Shown piece by piece: positions 29,986 to 40,955 of a stretch of DNA of 64,000 nt. Made by a program: the position numbers and the translations under genes. Source of the DNA: Pseudomonas sp. AOB-7 (GTDB lineage: Bacteria > Pseudomonadota > Gammaproteobacteria > Pseudomonadales > Pseudomonadaceae). The stretch lies in NCBI RefSeq assembly GCF_003696305.1, contig NZ_RFFK01000007.1, forward strand, positions 62,001 through 126,000, given 5' to 3'. The notes under the pieces were generated by a model that was not told the DNA's origin, did not search any database, and saw only the letters and a list, made by a program, of their open reading frames with translations. Numbering within the stretch: position 1 is the stretch's first letter; every line of letters starts with the position of its first letter.

Positions 29986-31142
29986 CAACGACTCTCCCTA
30001 GAACGATCATTGCGCGGCGAGACCTGAATGTTCGACGCGCCGGTCGAACCGCCGACGCTGCCGGCGCCACTGATATTGCTTGGCGCAGCGCCGCTGCGGC
30101 TGTCGATCATCTTGTCCAGCGGCAGATAGAGCAGGTTGTTCTGTCCCTTGTCGCCGGTCACCAGCACCTTGCTGGTGTTGCTCATCAGCTCCTGCATGGT
30201 GTCCAGGTACAGACGCTCGCGGGTGACCTCGGGCGCCTTGCGGTACTCGGCGACCAGCTTGCTGAAGCGGTCCGCCTCACCCTGGGCGCGAGCGATCACT
30301 TCGTCGCGGTAACCGTTGGCTTCTTCGAGCATGCGCTGGGCCTGACCGCGCGCTTCCGGAATCACCCCGTTGGCGTAGGATTCGGCCTGGTTCTTCTCGC
30401 GCTGCTCGTCTTCGCGGGCACGGATCACGTCGTCGAAGGCTTCCTGCACTTCGCGCGGTGCCGCCGCGCTCTGGATGTTCACCTGGGTGATGGTGATGCC
30501 GGTGCGGTAGTTGTCGAGGAAGCGCTGCAGGCGCTCGCGCACCTCGCTGGCCATCAGCTCACGACCCTCGGTCAGCACCTGGTCCATCTCGGTGGAGCCC
30601 ACCACGTGGCGCACGGCGCTGTCGGTGGCGTGCTGCAGGCTGACTTCCGGCTGGTCGACGTTGAGCACGAAGTCCTGCAGGTTGCTGATGCGGTACTGCA
30701 CGGTCAGCGGCACTTCGATGATGTTCTCGTCCTCGGTGAGCATCGCCCCCTGCTTGCTGTAGGCACGCTCGCGGGTGACGTTCTCCTGGAACTTGCGGTC
30801 GATTGGCGGGAAATAGAGGTTCAGGCCGGGGCCGACGGTTTCGTGGTACTTGCCGAAGCGCAGCACCACCGCCTGCTCCTGCTCGTCGACCACGTAGATG
30901 GCGCTGTACAGCCAGATCACGGCCAGCAGGCCGAGACCGACGAACAGCAGCCCGAAGCCACCACCGCTGCGGCCGGAATCGTCGTCACCCCGTTTCTTGC
31001 CGCCGCCGAACAGCCCGTTGAGGCTTTCTTGCAGCTTGCGGAACGCTTCGTCGAGATCCGGCGGGCCCTGCCGGCCACCGCCTTTGCGGCCGCCCCAAGG
31101 GTCTTGATTGTTCGAGTTGCCACCCGGCTCATTCCAAGCCAT
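29985..31142 (-). CDS. hflK: HflK, FtsH-protease modulator subunit
   Basis: Partner of HflC. ATG 31142 begins MAWNEPGGNSNNQDPWGG, the usual HflK opening, giving 385 residues; the frame upstream overlaps hflX and is not used. A Gly/Asn-rich cytoplasmic N-terminus (1-65) with an HflK-specific KKRGDDDSGRSGGG stretch precedes the membrane anchor (about 68-88), the band-7 domain (about 85-270), a coiled coil (about 240-320) and a Gly/Ser-rich C-terminus. It lies 97 bp after hflX. Confidence 0.95.
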   Translation of the reverse strand: MAWNEPGGNSNNQDPWGGRKGGGRQGPPDLDEAFRKLQESLNGLFGGGKKRGDDDSGRSGGGFGLLFVGLGLLAVIWLYSAIYVVDEQEQAVVLRFGKYHETVGPGLNLYFPPIDRKFQENVTRERAYSKQGAMLTEDENIIEVPLTVQYRISNLQDFVLNVDQPEVSLQHATDSAVRHVVGSTEMDQVLTEGRELMASEVRERLQRFLDNYRTGITITQVNIQSAAAPREVQEAFDDVIRAREDEQREKNQAESYANGVIPEARGQAQRMLEEANGYRDEVIARAQGEADRFSKLVAEYRKAPEVTRERLYLDTMQELMSNTSKVLVTGDKGQNNLLYLPLDKMIDSRSGAAPSNISGAGSVGGSTGASNIQVSPRNDRSRESR

Positions 31143-31239
31143 AGCGTTCTCCGTACTGATAAAGCGAAGGCGCGCCCACGGCGCGCCCGCCAATGCTACC
31201 CAATGCCCGATGGCGGCGGCAAAGCCACTGCCCCGGGCT

Positions 31240-32541
31240 TTATTGCAAAGTGTGTTGCTCGATGAAGGCCTGCGGCTCCAGCCCTTCGCGACTGACCAGG
31301 CGATTGAGCTCGACCCGCGGCAGACGCACCGACAACAGACTCTGCCCCTGCTCGTCGTGCCCCTCGCTCTGCACCGCCCCGAGGGCGAAGAACTGCGCGC
31401 GCAGACGCCCCAGGCACTGCGGCAACTGCAGAGTACCGACGAACAGATCCTCGCCGAGCAACTCGGCCACGGCCTGGCGCAACAACTCCAGACCACGCCC
31501 CTCGCGCGCCGACAACCACACCCGCAGCGGCTTGCCGTCGGCATCGCGCTGAATCTGCGGCTCGACACCTTCCAACAAATCCAGCTTGTTGTACACCTCG
31601 AGCATCGGCAACTCGTCTGCGCCGATCTCCTTGAGCACCGCCTGCACCTGCTCGATCTGCGCCATGCGCTCGGGCTCGTGGGCGTCGATCACGTGCAGCA
31701 GCAGGTCGGAGTTGCTCGATTCCTCGAGCGTAGCGCGGAAGGCCTCGACCAGCTTGTGCGGCAGATGGCGAATGAAGCCCACGGTATCGGCCAGCACTAT
31801 GGGCCCGAGGTCGTCCAGTTCGAGCCGACGCAGGGTCGGGTCGAGGGTGGCGAACAGCTGATCGGCGGCATAGACCGCGGAGGCGGTCAGCGCGTTGAAC
31901 AGGGTGGACTTGCCGGCGTTGGTGTAGCCGACCAGCGATACCGAGGGGATATCCGCGCGCCGACGCCCGCGCCGCGCCTGCTCGCGCTGGCTGCGCACCT
32001 TCTCCAGCTTCTGTTTGATCTGGCGGATGCGCACCCGCAGCAGGCGGCGGTCGGTTTCCAGCTGGGTTTCCCCCGGCCCACGCAGACCGATACCACCCTT
32101 CTGCCGTTCCAGGTGGGTCCAGCCGCGTACCAGGCGCGTGCTCATGTGGTCGAGCTGCGCCAGCTCGACCTGCAGCTTACCTTCGTGGGTACGCGCGCGC
32201 TGGGCGAAGATATCGAGGATCAGGCCGGTGCGATCGAGCACGCGGCATTCGAAGGCGCGCTCGAGGTTGCGCTCCTGGCTGGGGGTCAGAGTGTGGTTGA
32301 AGATGACCAGATCGGCCTCTTCAGCCTTGACCTGGTCGCGCAGCTCCTCGACCTTGCCGCTGCCGATCAGGTACTTGGCGGTCAGGCGGCTGCTCGGCAC
32401 GCTGAAAAAGGCGACCATGTCGGCACCTGCCGACATGGCCAGCTCCTGGAACTCCTGGGGGTCTTCGCTCGCCTCGGAGTCTTGGCCGTCCAGATGAACC
32501 AGGATGGCCCGCTCACCGCCCTCATGACGCTCGAAGAACAA
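31240..32541 (-). CDS. hflX: Ribosome-associated GTPase HflX
   Basis: GTPase that splits stalled ribosomes. The only start that keeps the family N-terminus (MFFERHEGGERAILVHLDGQ) is TTG 32541, with GGGGG about 5 bp upstream; 433 residues. The N-terminal nucleotide-binding domain (about 1-105), glycine-rich GGIGLRGPGETQLETD (about 148-163) and coiled-coil linker come before the G domain: G1 GYTNAGKST near 203-211, G3 DTVGFIRHLP, G4 NKLD, and a C-terminal region. The gap to hfq is 13 bp, so the two are one transcript. Confidence 0.94.
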   Translation of the reverse strand: MFFERHEGGERAILVHLDGQDSEASEDPQEFQELAMSAGADMVAFFSVPSSRLTAKYLIGSGKVEELRDQVKAEEADLVIFNHTLTPSQERNLERAFECRVLDRTGLILDIFAQRARTHEGKLQVELAQLDHMSTRLVRGWTHLERQKGGIGLRGPGETQLETDRRLLRVRIRQIKQKLEKVRSQREQARRGRRRADIPSVSLVGYTNAGKSTLFNALTASAVYAADQLFATLDPTLRRLELDDLGPIVLADTVGFIRHLPHKLVEAFRATLEESSNSDLLLHVIDAHEPERMAQIEQVQAVLKEIGADELPMLEVYNKLDLLEGVEPQIQRDADGKPLRVWLSAREGRGLELLRQAVAELLGEDLFVGTLQLPQCLGRLRAQFFALGAVQSEGHDEQGQSLLSVRLPRVELNRLVSREGLEPQAFIEQHTLQ

Positions 32542-32554
32542 TGCAGCCCCCTAG

Positions 32555-32836
<282 letters not shown>

Positions 32837-32915
32837 TCAATTTCAATAATTTTAGTAGGTAAACAATGGCTTCAGGCCGCCCCACCCCCAAGGATAGACG
32901 GCCAGCGGCAAGGTC

Positions 32916-33890
32916 TCAGTTCAATATGGAGACGCTTTGCAGGTATTTCAAGGCGCGAGACAGATTGTCGCAGGCCAGGCTGTCCAGCCAGTGCAGGTCG
33001 TCCCAGCCGCGCAGCCAGGTGAACTGCCGCTTGGCCAACTGCCGCGTGGCGATCACGCCGCGCTCGACCATCTCCGCCCGCGACAACCCGCCATCGAGGT
33101 ATTCCCACACCTGGCGATAGCCTACCGCTCGTATAGACGGCAATCCCGCGTGCAAGTCACTTCGGCGGCGCAGGGCTTCGACCTCTTCGACGAACCCCTG
33201 TTCCAGCATCGCCTGAAATCGCCTGGCGATGCGCGCATGCAAGACCTGACGCTGCGCCGGAGCGATAGCAAGCTGCGCAACAGTATAGGGCAATTGCCCG
33301 GCGCCCGGCGCCCCTGCGTCGGGATTTCCCGCCGCCTGGCGCAGGCGGTGCTCGCTCATGCTCAGACCGCTGACGCGGTAGACCTCCAGCGCCCGGGTCA
33401 GGCGCTGCGGATCGTTGGGATGGATGCGCGCCGCCGATTCAGGATCGACCGCGGCCAGCTCGCGGTGCAGCGCCTCCCAACCTTCGACCGCGGCGCGCGC
33501 CTCCAGCTCGGCGCGCACGGCGGGATCGGCGCTGGGCATGTCGGCCAACCCCTCCAGCAACGCCTTGTAATACAGCATGGTGCCGCCCACCAGCAGCGGG
33601 ATGCGTCCGCGCGCAGCGCTCTCGGCCATGGCCGCCAGGGCATCGACGCGAAATTCTGCCGCCGAATAGCTCTCGGCCGGGTCGCGAATGTCGATCAGGG
33701 CGTGGGGAAATTCCGCCAAAACGGCCTTGTCCGGCTTGGCGGTGCCGATGTCCATGCCGCGATAGACCAGCGCCGAGTCGACGCTGATCAGGTCGCACGG
33801 CAGCACGCGGGCCAGCTCCAGGGCCAGGTCGGTCTTGCCGGCGGCAGTCGGCCCCATCAGGAAGATGGCCGGCGGTAACGGCTTGGCCAC
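32916..33890 (-). CDS. miaA: tRNA dimethylallyltransferase MiaA
   Basis: Transfers the dimethylallyl group to A37 of tRNAs reading UNN codons. GTG 33890 directly follows the mutL TGA; the first ATG would remove the start of the P-loop strand, so GTG is chosen, 324 residues. P-loop [12 protein letters not shown] is at about 13-24, and the [16 protein letters not shown] segment and DxxD-type active-site region follow. The C-terminal [14 protein letters not shown] is the tRNA-binding segment. Part of amiB-mutL-miaA-hfq. Confidence 0.95.
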   Translation of the reverse strand: MAKPLPPAIFLMGPTAAGKTDLALELARVLPCDLISVDSALVYRGMDIGTAKPDKAVLAEFPHALIDIRDPAESYSAAEFRVDALAAMAESAARGRIPLLVGGTMLYYKALLEGLADMPSADPAVRAELEARAAVEGWEALHRELAAVDPESAARIHPNDPQRLTRALEVYRVSGLSMSEHRLRQAAGNPDAGAPGAGQLPYTVAQLAIAPAQRQVLHARIARRFQAMLEQGFVEEVEALRRRSDLHAGLPSIRAVGYRQVWEYLDGGLSRAEMVERGVIATRQLAKRQFTWLRGWDDLHWLDSLACDNLSRALKYLQSVSILN

Positions 33891-35762
33891 TCAGCGCCCC
33901 CGCAGGAACAGCTTGTCGAGGTCGTCCATGCCCAGCTGGGTCCAGGTCGGCCGGCCGTGGTTGCACTGGCCGCTGCGCTCGGTCTGCTCCATGTCGCGCA
34001 GCAGGGCGTTCATCTCCGGCAGGGTCAGGCGGCGGTTGGCGCGCACCGCGCCGTGGCAGGCCATGGTCGCCAGCAGCTCGTTGAGATGGGCCTGGATGCG
34101 GTCGCTGGTGCCGTACTCCAGCAGGTCGGCGAGCACGTCGCGCACCAGCTGGGTGGCCTCGGCCTGCTTGAGCAGCGCCGGAATCTGGCGAATCGCCAGA
34201 CTCTCCTCGCCCAGGCGCTGCAGCTCGAAACCGAGGCGCTGGAACCACTCGGCGTGCTCCTCGGCGCAGTCGGCCTCGCGCTGGCTGAGGGCGATGGACT
34301 CCGGCACCAGCAGCGGCTGGCCGCGCAGCCCCTCGCTGGCCATGGCCTGCTTGAGCCGTTCGTAGGTGATGCGCTCGTGCGCCGCGTGCATGTCCACCAG
34401 CACCATGCCCTGAGCGTTCTCGGCGAGGATGTAGACGCCCTTGAGCTGGGCCAGCGCATAGCCCAGCGGCGGCACGTCGCCCTGCTCCTGCGGCAGCGCC
34501 GGTGCCTGGGCGCCGGGCAGCGGCGCGAAGTAGTCGCGGTAGGCCGCCTGGGCCTCGGCGGCCGGAACCCCGGGGTTGCCGGCCGGCTGCTGATAACCCG
34601 CGCCGGCGCCGCGCCAGGCCGGCTGCGGACTGGCAAGCGGGGTTTCCAGCACACTGGCGGCCAGGCCCATCTCGCCCTGCGGGCCGAACTCGCCGGCGGC
34701 CAGGCCGCTGGGCCGCACCATGGGCATCACGGCGGCGGGCGCGGCGACCTGATCTTCCGGGCGCACGTCGGCCAGGGCGCGGTGCAGGGTGCCGTAGAGG
34801 AAGTCATGCACCATGCGGCTGTCGCGGAAACGTACCTCGTGCTTGGTCGGGTGCACGTTGACGTCCACCGTGCTCGGGTCGATTTCCAGGAACAGCACGA
34901 AAGTCGGATGACGGCCGTTGAACAGCACGTCGCGATAGGCCTGGCGCACCGCATGGGCGACCAGCTTGTCGCGCACCATGCGGCCGTTGACGTAGAAGTA
35001 CTGCAGGTCGGCCTGGCTACGGGAGAAGGTCGGCAGGCCGACCCAGCCCCACAGGCGCAGGCCGCCGCGCTCGATCTCGATCGGCAACGCCTGTTCGAGG
35101 AAGGCCGGCCCGCACACCGCGGCGACGCGCCGCGCGCGACTGATCTCGTCGCCCGCCTCATGCAGGCTGAGCACGCTCTTGCCGTTGTGACGCAGGTGGA
35201 AGCCCACGTCGAAACGGGCCAGCGCCAGGCGCTTGATCACTTCCTGCAGGTGGTCGAACTCGGTCTTCTCGGCGCGCAGGAACTTGCGCCGCGCCGGGGT
35301 GTTGAAGAACAGGTCGCGCACCTCCACCGAGGTGCCCACCGGGTGCGCCGCCGGCTGCACCCGCGGCTGCATGTCGCGACCCTCGGTCTCCACCTGCCAG
35401 GCCTGCTCGGCGTCCGCCGTGCGCGAGGTCAGGGTCAGGCGCGACACCGAGCTGATCGAGGCCAGCGCCTCGCCGCGAAAGCCCATGCTGAGCACGGCTT
35501 CGAGGTCTTCCAGTTCGCGGATCTTGCTGGTGGCGTGGCGCGCCAGAGCCAGCGGCAGGTCGTCGGGGGCGATGCCGCCGCCGTCGTCGCGCACCTTGAG
35601 CAGTTTGACGCCGCCCTGCTCGACTTCCACGTCGATGCGCCGTGCCCCGGAGTCCAGGCTGTTTTCCAGCAGTTCCTTGGCCACCGAGGCGGGACGCTCG
35701 ACCACTTCGCCGGCGGCGATCTGGTTGGCCAGGCGCGGGCTGAGCAGGTGTATACGGGACAT
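33891..35762 (-). CDS. mutL: DNA mismatch repair protein MutL
   Basis: GHKL ATPase that links MutS recognition to strand incision. ATG 35762 ([20 protein letters not shown]) gives 623 residues; a GTG 9 bp earlier is possible. The N-terminal ATPase carries [17 protein letters not shown] and [11 protein letters not shown] Pro/Gln-rich linker spans about 340-440. The C-terminal dimerisation domain contains [12 protein letters not shown] near 453-464, matching the metal-binding endonuclease motif DQHA(X)2E(X)4E with Met for Gln, so this MutL should nick DNA itself, consistent with a bacterium without MutH. Overlapped ends with amiB and miaA show tight coupling. Confidence 0.95.
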   Translation of the reverse strand: MSRIHLLSPRLANQIAAGEVVERPASVAKELLENSLDSGARRIDVEVEQGGVKLLKVRDDGGGIAPDDLPLALARHATSKIRELEDLEAVLSMGFRGEALASISSVSRLTLTSRTADAEQAWQVETEGRDMQPRVQPAAHPVGTSVEVRDLFFNTPARRKFLRAEKTEFDHLQEVIKRLALARFDVGFHLRHNGKSVLSLHEAGDEISRARRVAAVCGPAFLEQALPIEIERGGLRLWGWVGLPTFSRSQADLQYFYVNGRMVRDKLVAHAVRQAYRDVLFNGRHPTFVLFLEIDPSTVDVNVHPTKHEVRFRDSRMVHDFLYGTLHRALADVRPEDQVAAPAAVMPMVRPSGLAAGEFGPQGEMGLAASVLETPLASPQPAWRGAGAGYQQPAGNPGVPAAEAQAAYRDYFAPLPGAQAPALPQEQGDVPPLGYALAQLKGVYILAENAQGMVLVDMHAAHERITYERLKQAMASEGLRGQPLLVPESIALSQREADCAEEHAEWFQRLGFELQRLGEESLAIRQIPALLKQAEATQLVRDVLADLLEYGTSDRIQAHLNELLATMACHGAVRANRRLTLPEMNALLRDMEQTERSGQCNHGRPTWTQLGMDDLDKLFLRGR

Positions 35763-35770
35763 AACGCTCA

Positions 35771-37201
35771 CTACTGGGCCGCCAGTGCCGTGGCGGGAAT
35801 CTGCAGGGTCTGGCCGACCTTGATCACGTCGCCATTGAGGTTGTTGGTGCTGCGCAGCAACGCCAGGCTGATCTGGTAGCGCTGGGCGATCAGCGCCAGG
35901 CTCTCGCCGCGCGCCACCACGTGTTCGCGCGGGGCCGGGGCGATCTTGCCCTCGTCGCGCAGCCAGGCGATGTAGGTGCCCGGCGGCGGATTCTCGCGGA
36001 AGAATTGGCGGATGCCGGTCTGGATCGAACGCGCCAGCGCCTGCTGGTGGCTGGCGGTATGCAGCTTGCGCGCCTCATTGGGGTTGGAGATGAAGCCGGT
36101 CTCGACCAGGATCGACGGAATGTCCGGGGATTTGAGCACCATGAAGCCGGCCTGCTCGACCCGGCGCTTGTGCAGCGAGGTGATGCTGCCCATGTTCGAC
36201 AGCACCTTCTGCCCGACGTTGAGGCTGGAGCTCAGCGAGGCGGTCATCGACAGATCGAGCAGCACGCCGGCGAGCATCTTGTCCTTGTCGTCCAGGCTGA
36301 CGTTGCCGGCACCGCCGATCAGGTCGGACTGGTTTTCCGCATCGGCCAGCCAGCGCGCGGTCTCCGAGGTGGCGCCGCGCTCGGACAGCGCGTACACCGA
36401 GGCGCCGAAGGCGGCGGCGCGGGGCGCAGCGTCGGCGTGGATGGAGACGAACAGGTCGGCGCCCTTCTTGCGGGCGATCTCGGTGCGCTTGCGCAGCGGA
36501 ATGAAGTAGTCGCCGGTGCGCACCAACTCGCCGCGGAACCCCTTCTCGGCGTTGATCTGCCGTTGCAGCTCCTTGGCGATGGCCAGGGTCACGTGCTTCT
36601 CGTACTGGCCCTTGACCGGCGCCAGCGCGCCCGGGTCCTCGCCGCCGTGGCCGGCGTCGATGGCGATGACGATGTCGCGCTTGCCATTGGGTACTGGCGT
36701 CAGCTTGGGTGGCGGCTGGGTCGGGGTGACCGGCACCGGCGGCGTCGTGGCGGCCACGCTGGGCGCCTGGGTCGGCGCCGGCGCACTGCCGTTCTGGTCG
36801 AACAGGTCGACCACCAGGCGATGGCCGTACTGCTGGTTGGGCGCCAGGGCGAAGCTCTTCGGCGTCACCGGCGCCGACAGGTCGATGACCACGCGCAGCT
36901 CTTCGGCGCTACGCTGGGCCGAGCGCACGCCGGTGATCGGGGTATTGGCCAGCGACAGCTGGCCGAGGTTGGTCGCCAGCTTCGCGCCGCTGACGTCAAT
37001 GACGATGCGGTTGGGCGCGGCCAGGGTGAACACGCTGTGCTGCACCGGGCCGGACAAATCGAAGACCAGCCGGGTATTGTCCGGCGCGCGCCACAATCGC
37101 ACGCTGCGCACATCGGAGGCGGCCAGCACCTCGGCAGCCAGGGCCGCCCACAACACCCCCACAGCGGTAACCAGCGCGCCTATGCGCATACCCAACCCCA
37201 T
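35771..37201 (-). CDS. amiB: N-acetylmuramoyl-L-alanine amidase AmiB
   Basis: Periplasmic zinc amidase that splits septal peptidoglycan during daughter-cell separation. Start ATG 37201 is chosen (476 residues); ATG 37189 with GGGGTTGGGT upstream is an equally good alternative. Signal peptide to about residue 30 (cut near VLA-AS), AMIN domain (about 32-135), Pro/Thr linker, Amidase_3 domain (about 165-395) with zinc ligands in [19 protein letters not shown] and [10 protein letters not shown], and a C-terminal LysM repeat (about 425-470, [16 protein letters not shown]) for peptidoglycan binding. EnvC/NlpD-type activators are not in the window. Confidence 0.94.
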   Translation of the reverse strand: MGLGMRIGALVTAVGVLWAALAAEVLAASDVRSVRLWRAPDNTRLVFDLSGPVQHSVFTLAAPNRIVIDVSGAKLATNLGQLSLANTPITGVRSAQRSAEELRVVIDLSAPVTPKSFALAPNQQYGHRLVVDLFDQNGSAPAPTQAPSVAATTPPVPVTPTQPPPKLTPVPNGKRDIVIAIDAGHGGEDPGALAPVKGQYEKHVTLAIAKELQRQINAEKGFRGELVRTGDYFIPLRKRTEIARKKGADLFVSIHADAAPRAAAFGASVYALSERGATSETARWLADAENQSDLIGGAGNVSLDDKDKMLAGVLLDLSMTASLSSSLNVGQKVLSNMGSITSLHKRRVEQAGFMVLKSPDIPSILVETGFISNPNEARKLHTASHQQALARSIQTGIRQFFRENPPPGTYIAWLRDEGKIAPAPREHVVARGESLALIAQRYQISLALLRSTNNLNGDVIKVGQTLQIPATALAAQ

Positions 37202-37209
37202 CAATCTAT

Positions 37210-37677
37210 TTATGCTTGGCCTGCCAACAGTGCACACCAGGCTTGCCCGCGCGCCCCATGTGCCTGCAACAGCAGCGAACGGCCGCTCGCTTGCGGGCTA
37301 ATGGTAATGTCCAGGTCGGGCTTTGGCAAAACGCCGGCGCCGCGCTCGGGCCATTCGATCAGGCACAGCGCATCGCCTTCGAAGTAATCGCGGATGCCGA
37401 GAAACTCCAGCTCCTCCGGGTCGACCAGGCGATACAGGTCGAAATGGAAGGCGCGCACGGCGCCGATCTCGTAGGGTTCGACCAGGGTGAAGGTCGGGCT
37501 CTTGACCGCCCCGGCATGGCCCAGGCCGCGCAGCATGCCGCGCGACAGGGTGGTCTTGCCGGCGCCCAGATCGCCGTGCAGGTAGATGATGCCGGCACCG
37601 CCGCTGACCTCGGCGAGCCGCGCGCCGAGGGCCAGCATCGCCGCCTCGTCGGCGGCCTCGAGTCTCAATTCAGACAA
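37210..37677 (-). CDS. tsaE: tRNA threonylcarbamoyladenosine biosynthesis ATPase TsaE
   Basis: P-loop ATPase that works with TsaB-TsaD in making t6A37 of tRNA. TTG 37677 ([14 protein letters not shown]) has AGGAG 8 bp upstream and is preferred; GTG 37683 is only 2 bp from that site. About 155 residues. Walker [14 protein letters not shown] is at about 35-47, Thr/Ser switch [12 protein letters not shown] follows, and Walker B-type FHFDLYRL and [10 protein letters not shown] are present. It overlaps the nnr stop by 13 bp and ends 8 bp before amiB. Confidence 0.92.
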   Translation of the reverse strand: MSELRLEAADEAAMLALGARLAEVSGGAGIIYLHGDLGAGKTTLSRGMLRGLGHAGAVKSPTFTLVEPYEIGAVRAFHFDLYRLVDPEELEFLGIRDYFEGDALCLIEWPERGAGVLPKPDLDITISPQASGRSLLLQAHGARGQAWCALLAGQA

Positions 37678-39164
37678 GGACACAACTCCTCCAGTAACTG
37701 ACGAATGGCAGGGGGCAGATCGCCGGCAGCCAGCCCGCGCCCCTGTTCGGCGAGCCGTTCGCCCGCCCGGGCATGCAGCCAGACCGCCAGGCAGGCCGCC
37801 TCGAACGGCGCCAGGCCCTGCGTCAGCAGGGCACCGAGCAGACCGGCCAGGACGTCGCCGAGACCGGCGCCGGCCATCGCCGGGTGACCGCGGTCGCACA
37901 GCGCCAGACGCCCGTCCGGCGCCGCGATCAGGCTGCCGGCGCCCTTGAGCACCACCACCAGCCCCAAAAGCTGCGCCAGCGCCCGCGCCGCCGCCGGCCG
38001 ATCCGCCTGCACCTCGGCCGTGCTCATCCCCAGCAGGCGCGCCGCCTCGCCCGGGTGGGGGGTGAGCACACCCAGGCGCGGCGCGGCGACCCGACCGGCG
38101 GCCAGCAGGTTTAGCGCATCGGCGTCCCACACCTGCGGCCGCCCGACGGCGGCGACAGCCGACAGCAGGCCACGCCCCCAGGCCCCCTGGCCCAGCCCCG
38201 GGCCGACCACGCAGACATCGGCGCGCTCGAGCAGCGGCAGCAGCTGGTTGGCCGACAGCACGCCGGCACACATCACCTCCGGGCGGCGCACCAGCGCGGC
38301 GGCCACATGCTCCTCGCGGGTGGCCAGCGACACCAGCCCGGCGCCGGCGCGCAGCGCAGCGTCGGCGCCGAGCAGCGCGGCGCCGCCCATGCCCAGGTCG
38401 CCGCCGACCACCAGCAGGTGACCGAACTGGCCCTTGTGCGCCGTCGGCACGCGCGGCGCCAGGCGCGGCAGGTTGGCTACATCCAGGCGCTGCGCCACGC
38501 TCGGCGCCTGCGCCAGCAGCTCGGCATCGCCCTGCAGGTCGTCGAACTGCAGCTCGCCGCACAGCTCCGGGCCGGCGCCGGTCAGCAGGCCCAGCTTGAG
38601 GCCGATAAAAGTCACCGTCAGCTCGGCGCGCACCGCCACGCCCAATGGCGCGCCGCTGTCGGCGTGCAACCCGGAGGGAATGTCCACCGCCAGCACCGGC
38701 AGGCCGCTGGCACCGATCAGGCGGATGGCCTGGGCGTAAGGCTCGCGCACCGCGCCGGACAGCCCGGTGCCGAGCAGGGCATCGACCAGTACGCCGGCCA
38801 GCGGCGCGCATTCGCTCCAGGGGCGGATCTCCACGCCGGCGGCCTGCGCCTCGGCATGGGCCTGCGCGGCATCGCCGCCCAGCGCCGCCGGCTCGCCCAG
38901 CGCCAGCACGCGCACGCGCCAGCCGGCGCGCCGGGCCAGCGCGGCGATCAGGTAACCGTCGCCGGCGTTGTTGCCGCGCCCGGCCAGCACGGTGATCTCG
39001 CCGGCCCCCGGCCAGCGCCGACGCAGCGCACGCCAGGCGGCATGGGCGGCGCGCTGCATCAGCTCGAAGCCGGGGATGCCGGCGGCGATCAGCCGGGCGT
39101 CCAGCGCGCGCACCTGTTCGGCACTGTGCAGAGTCAAGGGCAAGGGGGTAGGTGTCGGACGCAT
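37665..39164 (-). CDS. nnr: Bifunctional NAD(P)H-hydrate epimerase/dehydratase
   Basis: Repairs hydrated NAD(P)H: the YjeF_N domain (about 1-215, [10 protein letters not shown]) epimerises and the ribokinase-like C-domain (about 225-485, [10 protein letters not shown] near 425) dehydrates. ATG 39164 is preferred to the ATG at 39203 because a perfect TATAAT on the minus strand (39198-39193) would start transcription near 39186, inside the longer frame; this gives 499 residues, close to the family length. It is the first gene of the superoperon running to hflC and is divergent from queG, as in PAO1 (from memory). Confidence 0.93.
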   Translation of the reverse strand: MRPTPTPLPLTLHSAEQVRALDARLIAAGIPGFELMQRAAHAAWRALRRRWPGAGEITVLAGRGNNAGDGYLIAALARRAGWRVRVLALGEPAALGGDAAQAHAEAQAAGVEIRPWSECAPLAGVLVDALLGTGLSGAVREPYAQAIRLIGASGLPVLAVDIPSGLHADSGAPLGVAVRAELTVTFIGLKLGLLTGAGPELCGELQFDDLQGDAELLAQAPSVAQRLDVANLPRLAPRVPTAHKGQFGHLLVVGGDLGMGGAALLGADAALRAGAGLVSLATREEHVAAALVRRPEVMCAGVLSANQLLPLLERADVCVVGPGLGQGAWGRGLLSAVAAVGRPQVWDADALNLLAAGRVAAPRLGVLTPHPGEAARLLGMSTAEVQADRPAAARALAQLLGLVVVLKGAGSLIAAPDGRLALCDRGHPAMAGAGLGDVLAGLLGALLTQGLAPFEAACLAVWLHARAGERLAEQGRGLAAGDLPPAIRQLLEELCPCLN

Positions 39165-39192
39165 GGCTCGCTCGTGGCGGATGTCTGGCAGA

Positions 39193-39198
39193 ATTATA
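39193..39198 (-). promoter_or_regulatory. -10 box (TATAAT) of the nnr-hflC superoperon
   Basis: GGTATAATTC on the minus strand is a consensus -10 in the 60-bp nnr/queG gap. The -35 at 17 bp (AGGGCA) is poor, so an activator or the queG-side sequence may help. The overlapping plus-strand TTATAC could serve queG. Confidence 0.55.
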
Positions 39199-39224
39199 CC
39201 CACCTCCCCTGCGGTTGCCCTGCA

Positions 39225-40298
39225 ATGTCAGTTTCTTCCCTCGATCTCCCCGCCCTCGCCCAGTCGATCAAGGACTGGGGCCGCGAGCTGGGCTTCCAGC
39301 AGGTGGGCATCGCCGGTGTCGAACTGGGCGAGCACGAAGCGCACCTCAAACGCTGGCTGGCCGCCGGCTACCAGGGCGAGATGGACTACATGGCCGCCCA
39401 CGGCAGCAAACGCTCGCACCCGGAGCAGCTGGTGCCGGGCACCCTGCGGGTCGTGTCGCTGCGCATGGACTACCTGCCCGGCGATACGCAGATGGCCCGG
39501 CGCCTGGCCGAGCCTGAAAAAGCCTACGTGTCGCGCTACGCCCTGGGCCGCGACTACCACAAGCTGATCCGCAAGCGCCTGCAGCAACTGGCCGAACGCA
39601 TCCAGACGGCGATAGGGCCGTTCGGCTACCGCGCCTTCGTCGACAGCGCGCCGGTGCTGGAAAAGGCCATCGCCGAACAGGCCGGCCTCGGCTGGATCGG
39701 CAAGAACACCCTGGTGCTCAATCGCAAGGCCGGTAGCTATTTCTTCCTCGGCGAACTGTTCGTCGACCTGCCGCTGCCGGTCGATGCGCCGCACGGCAGC
39801 GAGCACTGCGGACGCTGCAGCGCCTGCCTGGACATCTGCCCGACCGCCGCCTTCGTCGGCCCCTATGTGCTGGATGCGCGGCGCTGCATCTCCTATCTCA
39901 CCATCGAGCTGAAGGGGCCGATTCCGGTCGAACTGCGTGAGCCCATCGGCAACCGGGTGTTCGGCTGCGACGACTGCCAGATCGTCTGTCCGTGGAACCG
40001 CTTCGCCCGCCCCACCGTGCAGGGCGACTTCCAGCCGCGCCACGGCCTGGACAACGCCGGCCTGGCCGAGCTGTTCCTGTGGACCGAAGAGGAGTTTCTG
40101 GCCCGTACCGAAGGCTCGCCGCTGCGCCGCGCCGGCTACGAGCGCTGGCTGCGCAACCTGGCGGTCGGCCTGGGCAATGCGCCCTCGACCATCCCGGTGC
40201 TGGAGGCATTGCAGGCGAGGCGCGAGCATCCGTCGGAACTGGTACGCGAGCATGTCGAGTGGGCGCTGGCGCGGCACCAGGAGCGTGGGTTGGGTTGA
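39225..40298 (+). CDS. queG: Epoxyqueuosine reductase QueG
   Basis: Cobalamin- and iron-sulfur-dependent enzyme that reduces epoxyqueuosine to queuosine in tRNA, the last step of the pathway. ATG 39225 ([19 protein letters not shown]) gives 357 residues; the open frame upstream lies antisense to nnr. Two [4Fe-4S] motifs are visible, [12 protein letters not shown] (about 190-201) and CDDCQIVCP (about 247-255), plus the Cys of RRCISYLT. A short HEAT-like C-terminal domain ends the protein. The stop TGA lies inside a REP-type repeat, so the last residues (RGLG) may be repeat-encoded. Confidence 0.94.
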   Translation: MSVSSLDLPALAQSIKDWGRELGFQQVGIAGVELGEHEAHLKRWLAAGYQGEMDYMAAHGSKRSHPEQLVPGTLRVVSLRMDYLPGDTQMARRLAEPEKAYVSRYALGRDYHKLIRKRLQQLAERIQTAIGPFGYRAFVDSAPVLEKAIAEQAGLGWIGKNTLVLNRKAGSYFFLGELFVDLPLPVDAPHGSEHCGRCSACLDICPTAAFVGPYVLDARRCISYLTIELKGPIPVELREPIGNRVFGCDDCQIVCPWNRFARPTVQGDFQPRHGLDNAGLAELFLWTEEEFLARTEGSPLRRAGYERWLRNLAVGLGNAPSTIPVLEALQARREHPSELVREHVEWALARHQERGLG

Positions 40299-40321
40299 GG
40301 CGCGCAGCGCCGCAGCCCAAC
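40289..40321. repeat. Inverted-repeat element overlapping the queG stop
   Basis: GTTGGG and CCCAAC arms enclose TGAGGCGCGCAGCGCC with its own GGCGC-GCA-GCGCC hairpin. The same TGAGGCGCGCAGCGCC plus AGCCCAAC core occurs in the element at 19827-19949. The first TGA is the queG stop. Confidence 0.75.
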
Positions 40322-40381
40322 GCGCCATCCCCGCAACTGGGCTCAGCACCAGCCTGCCGGCGCCCCCCCCCTGCACCCGGC

Positions 40382-40924
40382 TCAGACCTTGAGGAAATGC
40401 TCGCGGTAATGACGCAGCTCGGCGATGGACTCGCGGATATCGTCCAGCGCCTGGTGGGTGGCGGTCTTCTGGAAGCTGTCCCTGACCTGCGGCGCCCACA
40501 TGCCGGCGAGAATCTTCAGGGTCGAGACGTCCAGATAGCGGTAGTGGAAGTAGGCTTCCAGATTGGGCATGTACTTGTAGAGGAAGCGCCGATCCTGACC
40601 GATGCTGTTGCCGCAGATCGGCGACTTGCCCTTGGGCACCCACTGCTCGAGGAAGGCGAGGGTCTGCGCCTCGGCCGCCGCGGTGTCGATGCGGCTCTCG
40701 CGCACGCGCTGGGTCAGGCCGCTCTGGCCGTGGGTGCGGGTGTTCCACTCGTCCATCGCGGCCAGCGCCGCGTCGCTCTGGTGAATGGCGATCACCGGGC
40801 CCTCGGCCAGCACGTTCAGTTCGCTGTCGGTGACGATGGTGGCCATCTCGATGATCACGTCCCGCTCCGGCTCCAGGCCGGTCATCTCCAGGTCGATCCA
40901 GATCAGGTTGTTGGGGTTCTGCAT
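40382..40924 (-). CDS. orn: Oligoribonuclease
   Basis: DEDDh 3'-5' exoribonuclease that degrades 2-5 nt RNAs and pGpG, the breakdown product of c-di-GMP, so it is needed for c-di-GMP turnover. 180 residues. Exo [16 protein letters not shown] is at about 8-22, exo II in [20 protein letters not shown], and exo [14 protein letters not shown] near 158-168 has the DEDDh His. AAGGAG is 9 bp before the ATG. It lies downstream of a methyltransferase gene on the same strand and convergent with queG. Confidence 0.96.
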   Translation of the reverse strand: MQNPNNLIWIDLEMTGLEPERDVIIEMATIVTDSELNVLAEGPVIAIHQSDAALAAMDEWNTRTHGQSGLTQRVRESRIDTAAAEAQTLAFLEQWVPKGKSPICGNSIGQDRRFLYKYMPNLEAYFHYRYLDVSTLKILAGMWAPQVRDSFQKTATHQALDDIRESIAELRHYREHFLKV

Positions 40925-40955
40925 GGTGTGCGGCTCCTTGGCTCAGGCGGCAAGT

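Noticed and set aside
33957..35879. A 640-residue plus-strand frame over mutL
   Set aside because: Mirror of the mutL codon bias; it has no conserved motif and mutL is certain.
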